Shown here: piece after piece, positions 6,895 to 13,029 of the stretch
How positions within the stretch are numbered: position 1 is the first letter of the stretch
How the letters are laid out: every line of letters begins with the position of its first letter
Assembly (NCBI GenBank): GCA_030744095.1
Contig: JASLRF010000379.1
Coordinates: forward strand, 1-13,029
From: Pirellulaceae bacterium
GTDB taxonomy: Bacteria; Planctomycetota; Planctomycetia; Pirellulales; Pirellulaceae
Direction: 5' to 3'
DNA: 13,029 nucleotides
Translations under genes and position numbers: made by a program
The notes under the pieces: model-generated
The model's input: the letters and a program-made list of their open reading frames with translations, nothing else
Databases searched by the model: none
What the model was told of the DNA's origin: nothing

Positions 6895-7905
6895 ATGGCT
6901 AAGTATCTCGTCACGGGAACTGCCGGTTTTATCGGCTGTTTTGTCGCCAAAGCAGTTGCCGCGCGAGGCGACCAAGTCGTCGGTGTCGACAGCGTCAACG
7001 ACTATTACTCAGTTTCGTTGAAACGCGACCGTCTGAAGCTGCTCGAAGGCCTGCCGGGATTTTCGTTTTGCGAAATGGACTTGTCCGACCAGAAGCAGGT
7101 GTCCGAGTTATTCGAGCGCGATCAGTTCGACGTTGTCGTGCATCTGGCGGCCCAAGCGGGTGTGCGTTATTCGCTGGAGAATCCCCGCGCCTACATCGAC
7201 AGCAATCTTGTCGGTTTCATGAACATCCTGGAAGCGTGTCGCCATCAGCAGGTGCGACACCTTGTTTATGCATCTTCCAGTTCGGTCTACGGTGCCAACA
7301 CCAAGATGCCTTTTTCCGTCCATGACAACGTCGACCATCCGCTCAGCCTGTACGCAGCGTCGAAAAAAGCAAATGAATTGATGGCCCACGCGTACAGCCA
7401 CCTATTTTCGCTTCCGACGACTGGGTTGCGGTTCTTTACGGTGTACGGCCCCTGGGGCCGCCCAGACATGGCCCTTTTCAAATTCACCGACGCGATGGCC
7501 AAAGGCCGCCCCATCGACGTGTACAACCACGAGAAGATGCAACGCGACTTTACCTACATCGACGACATCGTCGAAGGTGTCATTCGCGTTTCTGATCGCG
7601 TTCCCAAACCGAATCCGGATTGCAGTGGCTCCGCCCCCGACCCCGGGACCAGCAGTGCACCCTACAAGATCTACAACATCGGCAACAATCAGCCTGTTGA
7701 ACTGTCTCGGTTCATCGAAGCGATTGAGAATGCCTTGGGCGTCAAAGCTCAGCAGAACCTGCTGCCGATGCAACCTGGTGATGTCCCGGCAACCTACGCG
7801 GATATCGACGACTTGATAAATGATGTCGGTTTCCGCCCGCAGACGTCCATTGAAGATGGCGTCGCGAGGTTCGTCCAGTGGTATCGCAGCTATTACTCGA
7901 TCTGA
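6895..7905 (+). CDS. NAD-dependent nucleotide-sugar epimerase, UDP-glucuronate 4-epimerase type
   Basis: A 336-aa extended short-chain dehydrogenase/reductase. It shows the NAD-binding GTAGFIG (8-14) and VDSVNDYY (31-38), where the acidic residue binds the ribose. [15 protein letters not shown] follows at 83-97. The catalytic elements are ASSSSVYG (126-133) and YAASK (153-157, Tyr153/Lys157). The run [18 protein letters not shown] (180-197), [14 protein letters not shown] and [14 protein letters not shown] (289-302) is characteristic of the CapI/GAE group. These enzymes interconvert UDP-glucuronate and UDP-galacturonate, giving acidic sugars for capsule, LPS or exopolysaccharide. Exact substrate cannot be proved from sequence. 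The ATG at 6895 is preferred because it puts the Rossmann strand at the N-terminus; a GTG at 6883 would add four residues. Neither has a strong SD. It ends the plus-strand block and converges with the kinase gene 65 bp away. Confidence 0.92.
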   Translation: MAKYLVTGTAGFIGCFVAKAVAARGDQVVGVDSVNDYYSVSLKRDRLKLLEGLPGFSFCEMDLSDQKQVSELFERDQFDVVVHLAAQAGVRYSLENPRAYIDSNLVGFMNILEACRHQQVRHLVYASSSSVYGANTKMPFSVHDNVDHPLSLYAASKKANELMAHAYSHLFSLPTTGLRFFTVYGPWGRPDMALFKFTDAMAKGRPIDVYNHEKMQRDFTYIDDIVEGVIRVSDRVPKPNPDCSGSAPDPGTSSAPYKIYNIGNNQPVELSRFIEAIENALGVKAQQNLLPMQPGDVPATYADIDDLINDVGFRPQTSIEDGVARFVQWYRSYYSI

Positions 7906-7970
7906 ACTTTGTGCGCTTTGCCAGGCCCAATGTCGCGTGGCCCCCGCTCCAACGCCCAGCGGTCAGCAGA

Positions 7971-10070
7971 TCACAGCTTCGGAGTGCCGCGGCCAGCTAC
8001 TTCAGACGGCAGTTTGACGGAAAACTGCGTTCCCGTTGAGTTGCTGTGGCACTGGATCTTCCCGCCCACTTCCTTAACGGCGCGTCCTACGATGAATAGC
8101 CCCAGGCCGGTGCCGCCGGGCTTGTCGGACACAAACGGATCGAAGATGCGGTTTTGAAGTTCGGCTGGAATTCCAGGTCCATCATCTTGGATGGCGACGG
8201 TGACGTGTTCTGCTTCGTCCTTCGCGGCCACTGACACGTTTCCACCCTCGCACGCCGCCTCGATTGCGTTGAGTAACAGATTGAATAGGATTTCTCGAAC
8301 CAAGTTCTGGCTGGCGCTGACAGGCGGTAACGCGCCATCAAGATCGATCGTCACCGTCACGCCACGTTGTTTCGCCAGATGGGACAGCACATGCACGGCG
8401 CTTTCGATCGCCGGCACCAATTCAGTTGGTCCGCTCTGACTCTTCTCCGGGCGAGAAAAGGTGAGAAACTGTGACGTAGTGTCCGTCAAACGTTGTACTT
8501 CATCCAAGATCATGCGAACGTCTTCGGCGTGCTCGTGCCGCGGCCCCATCTGTTCGCCGAGTACGGTGGCGATCGTCTTGATCGACGACAGTGGGTTCTT
8601 GATCTCGTGCGTCACACAGCTAGTGAGCAATCCCAGCGTGCTGAGCTTTTCGTTCTGCGCCGCGCGGCGTTCTGCGTCAAGTCGTAGACGTTGCAAGTAG
8701 GCATTGTGCAACGCGACGCCAAGTTGTTCGACGAGCAACAGGATAGCGTGCGTCTCTTCCTCACTCAGTTCACTTCCCCGGGGCCGCTGCCCCAGGAGAA
8801 GCAGCCCCGATACATTTTCATGGTCCAGGCGAACAGCGAAAACGCCCTGCAGTTGCTTAAGTTGGTCGAGCACATCAAAATCGGCTAATTGCAGGCCGCC
8901 CGTCGCCACGTACCCGTGCGAAGGCAACAGGTGACGAAGCGCGCACACTGCAGTCAGTTCGAACTGTTCCACGTTACCGCTGGCCACGAATGGGTCGCCC
9001 TGTTCGTCGTACAGCCAAACTGCTGCCCGCTCAACACCGAACGACTCGCGAAGTGATCCCACGAACCAATCGACCATCGCCTGTGGTGAGTCGTCCAAAT
9101 GTTGCCAAATGCCGACGGAAAGCCTTCGCGTTCGTTCGCGCACCTCGTCCAGGCTGTGACCAAGCAGATAACGCAAGGACTCCGCCACGCGACGTCTGAT
9201 TGGTTGGTAGGCCAGGATGACAAGGAACAGAAGCACGCCTTCGGCAATCGCGAAGTCAACGCGAAATCGCCTGTCAAGCCGTTCCACAAGACCCTCGACG
9301 ACCAATTGATGAAACAGCAACACGGCCGCCAGCACAGCCCCGTAAACAAATGTGCGCTCCAGCATGAGTTGCATGAAGCGATAATGAATGACGAAGTAGG
9401 CGAACAACAATGCCGGAGCCAGCGGGGCCATCAAGACGCTCAGTGGTAGCGGGGACGTCGGATCGCGCCAATGATCGACGGCGAAGAACAACGCGTAGGA
9501 AATCCATCCCGACATGACTAACAAAATCAATGCCATTGCGGCTAGAAATCGGCGTGTTTCCGGACGGACCAGTTGTCGGCGAAGCAACAGAAAAGTCAAC
9601 GCTGATCCCGAATTGACAATGCAGATCCAGACAACATACGGCAGCAAGTAGCTCAACATCAGTTCTAAATACGGCCGATCCGGCGCCAACGAAAGCGAAT
9701 GCATCGCGGCGGGCATGACGATCAGAGGCAAGTAGGCCACGGCGTATCGCCAGTCACGGCGCGTGCGAATTTCGAGCCCCGTTTGAAAAAACCGTGTCGC
9801 GCCGTGCAGCATCGCTGAAGGCATAAGCAACAATCCGCCGCTCATCACGCAGCGAGAGAGCCAACGCGCTGCTTGCGACCAGCCGTCTGTGGCATCAATC
9901 AGCAGGAAGTCAACGAAGACACCACTGTGAAACAGCCAGACACCGGTAATCATTGCCACGACAGGTGGCGTCACGTAGCGCCAGTTGCGTCGTTCGAGGA
10001 CGCTCAGCAATAGCGCCGTATCAATGACCGTTGCCGCGCCCAAGCAGAATAGATGAAAGTCAGCAAACAT
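7971..10070 (-). CDS. Multi-pass membrane histidine kinase with GAF domain
   Basis: A 699-aa sensor kinase. Residues 1 to about 292 hold roughly eight or nine hydrophobic helices. A GAF-like domain spans about 320-460. The dimerisation/phosphoacceptor region has TSCVTHEIKNPLSSIKT with His488. The ATPase domain shows the N box (LFNLLLNAIEAA, Asn601), the G1 box (DDGPGIP) and the F/G2 boxes (FDPFVSDKPGGTGLGLF). All catalytic motifs are intact, so it should autophosphorylate. The layout of many helices, GAF and kinase resembles PrsK-type kinases of PEP-CTERM systems, but no exosortase or PEP-CTERM gene is visible, so this is only an architectural comparison. No receiver domain or response regulator lies in the window. 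It starts 34 bp after the cysteine-rich gene, downstream of pspA. A GTG at 10076 is an alternative start; neither start has an SD. Confidence 0.93.
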   Translation of the reverse strand: MFADFHLFCLGAATVIDTALLLSVLERRNWRYVTPPVVAMITGVWLFHSGVFVDFLLIDATDGWSQAARWLSRCVMSGGLLLMPSAMLHGATRFFQTGLEIRTRRDWRYAVAYLPLIVMPAAMHSLSLAPDRPYLELMLSYLLPYVVWICIVNSGSALTFLLLRRQLVRPETRRFLAAMALILLVMSGWISYALFFAVDHWRDPTSPLPLSVLMAPLAPALLFAYFVIHYRFMQLMLERTFVYGAVLAAVLLFHQLVVEGLVERLDRRFRVDFAIAEGVLLFLVILAYQPIRRRVAESLRYLLGHSLDEVRERTRRLSVGIWQHLDDSPQAMVDWFVGSLRESFGVERAAVWLYDEQGDPFVASGNVEQFELTAVCALRHLLPSHGYVATGGLQLADFDVLDQLKQLQGVFAVRLDHENVSGLLLLGQRPRGSELSEEETHAILLLVEQLGVALHNAYLQRLRLDAERRAAQNEKLSTLGLLTSCVTHEIKNPLSSIKTIATVLGEQMGPRHEHAEDVRMILDEVQRLTDTTSQFLTFSRPEKSQSGPTELVPAIESAVHVLSHLAKQRGVTVTIDLDGALPPVSASQNLVREILFNLLLNAIEAACEGGNVSVAAKDEAEHVTVAIQDDGPGIPAELQNRIFDPFVSDKPGGTGLGLFIVGRAVKEVGGKIQCHSNSTGTQFSVKLPSEVAGRGTPKL

Positions 10071-10104
10071 GGACACATTTTATACTGGGCGGAACGCAAC
10101 TCGC

Positions 10105-10446
10105 CTATTTTTCGGCCTGAAAGACCTCGATATCGTCGGGAGTCAGATCGAAAGAACGGCCATCGGCGAACCACTCAATCGTCGGCGGACAGTCTCCATG
10201 ACTCGTCACGATTAACTCGCCATCACCCTGGTTCGTGTGGCAGAAGCAGCAAATGCGAGGGCAACCGGAACCCTGGATATCTCTGCGTACAACCACTTCG
10301 GCGCTGACGCGTGGCGCGCTGGGCGAATGAGAAAAGCAAAGGACGGTGCCCGGCCGCAACCGGAACATCCGCCCCTCGCTCGGTCGAACACGAATCTGAT
10401 CGCGTGTCCACCAGGTGAGAACGAGATCGACAAGGTCACGCATCAT
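10105..10446 (-). CDS. Cysteine-rich hypothetical protein coupled to pspA
   Basis: A 113-aa protein starting at the double ATG (10446/10443) inside the last codons of pspA and in a different frame. The 8-11 nt overlap suggests translational coupling; no strong SD is present. Visible features are an N-terminal amphipathic stretch with WW, a basic middle, and a cysteine cluster at 61-70 (GCPRICCFCH) with further cysteines at 37 and 86. The C-terminal half looks like short beta-strands (GELIVTSHGD, TIEWFADGRSF) ending in an acidic tail. There is no signal peptide or clear membrane helix, so a cytoplasmic location is likely. The cluster could bind a metal or form redox disulfides, but it matches no motif I can name. 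The longer open frame back to 10587 is a shadow of pspA. No family is recognised. Confidence 0.68.
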   Translation of the reverse strand: MMRDLVDLVLTWWTRDQIRVRPSEGRMFRLRPGTVLCFSHSPSAPRVSAEVVVRRDIQGSGCPRICCFCHTNQGDGELIVTSHGDCPPTIEWFADGRSFDLTPDDIEVFQAEK

Positions 10447-11116
10447 TGGAAACACGGCGCTTGAGTTCTTCATATTCTTTGGCAAGCCGATCTTTGCGAT
10501 CGGCCGCTTCGAATTCGCGCTCCAGCTCTTCGGCATCCGGATCACGGCCTTCCAAGCGATCGTACGCCTCGCCCATCGCCTCGGCACGCTCTACCCGATC
10601 TTCCAGACGGCGGAATTCGGCAAACGCCGAGTTGCTTCCGACTCGGTCCATCGCTTCGTTGATGCGCGATGTCGAATCGGCTCGCGTCAGCCGTGCCAAG
10701 AGCAACGCCTGTTTTTGCCGAGCTTGGCGAATCTTGTCCTCCAGTTCCAAAACGGATCGACGAAGCTTGTCGGTTTGCTCGTTTTGCTTGTGCAATTCTC
10801 GCTGTAGAGACTCGGCTCGCTGTTCCGCTTGGATTTTCTGCTCCAATGCCAACTTAGCAGCGGACTCGTCGCCACGCCTCACGGCCGCTGTGGCACGAGT
10901 ATCCCAATGTTGCACTTCGTCACTTGACTTGGCGACCTTGCGTTCCAGCTGAATCTGATCGGCAATGGCACCGGCGACGCTTCCGCGAACGCGTTCCAGT
11001 TCGCCTTCCATGTCGATCAGCAACTGATGCAGCATGCGCTCAGGGTCACTGAAGCGATCTCGCAGGGTCGTGATGTTTGCTCGCATGACGAAGGAAAATG
11101 TATTTAACCAGCTCAT
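10436..11116 (-). CDS. pspA: PspA/IM30 family membrane-stress protein
   Basis: A 226-aa protein, close to E. coli PspA (222 aa), almost wholly alpha-helical and charged. The N-terminal amphipathic helix (MSWLNTFSFVMRANITTLRD) is followed by DPERMLHQLLIDMEGELERV, matching the family's 'DP..ml.q.i.dme..l..vr' signature. A long coiled coil spans about 40-145, with WDTRATAAVRRGDESAAKLAL at 71-91. The hallmark FRRLEDRVERAEAMGEAY is at 168-185. PspA/Vipp1 proteins are ESCRT-III-like; they assemble on the cytoplasmic face of the inner membrane and preserve its integrity under stress. GAGGAG (11123-11128) sits 6 nt before the ATG and fixes the start. The gene lies 70 bp after a large membrane-protein gene and overlaps the next gene. 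No PspF or PspBC genes and no sigma-54 promoter were seen, so control differs from E. coli. Confidence 0.94.
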   Translation of the reverse strand: MSWLNTFSFVMRANITTLRDRFSDPERMLHQLLIDMEGELERVRGSVAGAIADQIQLERKVAKSSDEVQHWDTRATAAVRRGDESAAKLALEQKIQAEQRAESLQRELHKQNEQTDKLRRSVLELEDKIRQARQKQALLLARLTRADSTSRINEAMDRVGSNSAFAEFRRLEDRVERAEAMGEAYDRLEGRDPDAEELEREFEAADRKDRLAKEYEELKRRVSNDA

Positions 11117-11186
11117 GGTAGTCTCCTCGTGAAAGAACGGTTGGTTTTCATATATAGTGAAGTGGTCACAATGATCATAAGCGCCC
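11117..11186 (-). promoter_or_regulatory. Possible pspA promoter/leader region
   Basis: 70 bp between the membrane-protein stop and pspA. It contains an AT-rich TATATAT (a possible -10) and an ATGATCAT palindrome upstream of it, but no convincing -35 hexamer at 16-18 bp and no sigma-54 GG/GC elements. Whether pspA has its own promoter here or is read through from upstream is undecided. Confidence 0.3.
11123..11128 (-). promoter_or_regulatory. Strong Shine-Dalgarno of pspA
   Basis: GAGGAG on the minus strand, 6 nt before the pspA ATG at 11116. It is the best SD in a region where neighbouring genes have little or none. It also shows that the open frame extending back to 11269 is not the real start. 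Confidence 0.75.
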
Positions 11187-13029
11187 CTACGTCCACTGCT
11201 CCAGTTGAGATGAAATGCTCCGGAGTCTTTGCAACATTTTCTCGCGGTTGTTTTCCAGCACCGCGCCAAGCGTCAGTACCGCGGCACCGAAGCCAATGCC
11301 GGTAATCCACAACAGATTAGGGTGTTCAATGCCGCCACGGACAACCATGGCAACCAGATCGGCAACCAGGAATGCCGTTCCGGTATACATCAGGGCACGG
11401 ACACGAAGTCCGATCGCAACCAACAACACGGCCGTTGCCGAAATCATCAGTGAAAGCATTGGCAACCAACTGTCGCCGATAATGTGAAACGTGGGTGAGA
11501 CCAAAATGACCAACGCGCCAGCATAGCGGAGCGGGTTGTGCCAGACGGTTGGAATTTCTCGCTTGAGCACTTCCACCAGCAAGAGGATCGAAACGCCAAT
11601 TGGGATCAGATAGAACTGCGGGTCAGACAGATTCAATTCGTGGAATAACAGCATGAGCGCGACGTTCAAGATCGCTGCAGACAGGACGACAAATCGTTTA
11701 CTGTGACGTTCAATCGCGTGCCAGAAGTAGAAGCCGCTGGTTGCCAGTAACGCCAGACTGTTCAGGCCCCGCCAGACAACGACGTCACTCTGCATGAAGT
11801 GTCGTCCAATCGCAATGACCACCGTCATCAGCGGCATCCGCAGGCCGACCATGAAGAACGGGCTGGCCAGTATCTCTGTTTGCGTGTGGCGGCGAGCGAG
11901 TGTGGCGGCCAGCGATAGACTCCCACCCACGACCAGCGGAAGGAACATCGAGATACCACTGCCAAAGTGCAGCAGATCGAACCAGACAAAGTAAGCGAAC
12001 GCTGCCGTGAAAATGGCGAGCCCCACCCAAACACGACGCTCGTCTTGACGACTGCAGGCGAACCAGAATTCGGAGCACGCCATGATCATGAACGCGATGG
12101 CCGACAACGCAATGTGCTGGGACAGGACAACTGTCTGAGGCAGCGTCGCCATCAATCCCAGACCGGTGACACATCGAAGAATGACGAGCTGCCCCGTTGC
12201 AGTATCACGCCACCCGGGAATGTAGCGACTTGCCGTTTGCCAGCCCAGCGTGCTCGTGGCTGCCGAGACCGCGATCAGGCAGGCAGCCATAGTTGGCAGA
12301 TCCAGTATCAGTTCGGCAAGGTGATCCGCGTGTGAAACGAACTGCGCTGCAAGAATGATCAACAGCCAGTTCGCCAGCAACACCACTGCCAACAACATCC
12401 GTGACTCACGCCGCTTGATCGCCCAACCGACGAGGCCAACCAATGCAACCCCACCGGCGACCATCAGCGGTGTGTCATAGACGACCAGCGATACACTGGC
12501 CAACACGATTAGAAGGCCGCGGACAATCAACTCGGTTGGCACGACAATCATCTGTACGGCGCGGTACTCTTCGACGGTCACGATACGATTGTCCATCTCT
12601 GTGATGACACGTCTGAGCGTCTCGATCACGGGCAAAGCGGCAACCGCGGTAATGACCCACGCCAGCGGCAGCCACTCGATCGTGTCGTGACCAGCGACTT
12701 GCACCAACGTCCAGCTGACGAAACCGATCAGACTGACACAGCCAATACCTGCCGTCACCGGCTGTCGCATCCGCCGAGCGGCATTAAAACACCAGACTGT
12801 CAGCAATGCGTAGCAAGGCCACCAGAAGACACCGGAGAAGAACGGTAGAAGATCCAAAGTCTCAATCGCCATGACAGGAAGAGCGATTCCGACTGTGGTC
12901 AACGCCAGCACGATCAGCGCGCTGAGCCGCCCTACTTCAGCCCAGGCACGGGTGACACGCCATTGGGGACGTCGCTCGAATATATATGTGACGACCCACA
13001 TGACGAGTCCGGTGATGGTCAGCAATTGC
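11187..13029 (-). CDS. Large polytopic membrane protein, N-terminus beyond the window
   Basis: The frame stays open to the right edge; a TTG near the edge is not a convincing start, so this is the C-terminal part (at least 612 aa) of a longer protein. The visible part has about 20 hydrophobic helices separated by very short loops, with one longer polar loop (about 140-160) containing EMDNRIVTVEEYRAVQ. It ends in a cytoplasmic amphipathic tail (about 592-612, ENNREKMLQRLRSISSQLEQ). Nothing identifies a transporter, glycosyltransferase or protease motif. Very long multi-helix proteins of unknown function with an Arg-rich C-terminal helix occur in planctomycetes and resemble DUF2339-type proteins in general character, but I cannot assign a family. 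It precedes pspA by 70 bp in the same direction, so it may be in the same transcription unit. Confidence 0.82.
   Translation of the reverse strand, partial: QLLTITGLVMWVVTYIFERRPQWRVTRAWAEVGRLSALIVLALTTVGIALPVMAIETLDLLPFFSGVFWWPCYALLTVWCFNAARRMRQPVTAGIGCVSLIGFVSWTLVQVAGHDTIEWLPLAWVITAVAALPVIETLRRVITEMDNRIVTVEEYRAVQMIVVPTELIVRGLLIVLASVSLVVYDTPLMVAGGVALVGLVGWAIKRRESRMLLAVVLLANWLLIILAAQFVSHADHLAELILDLPTMAACLIAVSAATSTLGWQTASRYIPGWRDTATGQLVILRCVTGLGLMATLPQTVVLSQHIALSAIAFMIMACSEFWFACSRQDERRVWVGLAIFTAAFAYFVWFDLLHFGSGISMFLPLVVGGSLSLAATLARRHTQTEILASPFFMVGLRMPLMTVVIAIGRHFMQSDVVVWRGLNSLALLATSGFYFWHAIERHSKRFVVLSAAILNVALMLLFHELNLSDPQFYLIPIGVSILLLVEVLKREIPTVWHNPLRYAGALVILVSPTFHIIGDSWLPMLSLMISATAVLLVAIGLRVRALMYTGTAFLVADLVAMVVRGGIEHPNLLWITGIGFGAAVLTLGAVLENNREKMLQRLRSISSQLEQWT

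Noticed and set aside
7944..7962. CCGCT/AGCGG inverted repeat between the convergent epimerase and kinase genes
   Set aside because: Five base pairs with a 9-nt loop and no T-run; a shared terminator is plausible by position but not supported by sequence.

Overview
The window reads as a chromosomal segment of a Planctomycetota bacterium, probably related to the Pirellulales. This is inferred from the gene content: an exported VIT-VWA protein, a planctomycete-style SGNH hydrolase remnant, a GlmS with an acidic/Ser-Thr-rich insert, moderate GC content and several genes without a clear Shine-Dalgarno (SD) site. I saw no tRNA, rRNA, CRISPR array, transposase or phage gene.

Left block, minus strand, read from 4112 down to 63: an exported VIT-VWA protein (775 aa); a C-terminally truncated SGNH/GDSL hydrolase that keeps its membrane anchor and nucleophile motif but lacks the rest of the domain; a stand-alone transglutaminase-like cysteine protein (271 aa); and a small ElaB/YqjD (DUF883)-like membrane-anchored coiled-coil protein. 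A gene-free divergent region of about 500 bp (4113-4609) separates this block from the next.

Middle block, plus strand, 4610 to 7905: glmS (GlcN-6-P synthase), a 67-aa hypothetical protein, and an extended SDR sugar epimerase most like UDP-glucuronate 4-epimerases. GlmS supplies the precursor of UDP-GlcNAc and the epimerase supplies an acidic nucleotide sugar, so the block points to envelope or surface polysaccharide synthesis.

Right block, minus strand, read from the right edge down to 7971: a very hydrophobic polytopic membrane protein cut by the window edge, a PspA/IM30 homologue with a strong SD, a 113-aa cysteine-rich protein whose start overlaps the end of pspA, and a 699-aa multi-pass membrane GAF histidine kinase with no response regulator in view. 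The last three are packed as one transcription unit and could be a membrane-stress sensing and response module. This is the most interesting part of the window. The epimerase and kinase genes converge with a 65-bp gap.
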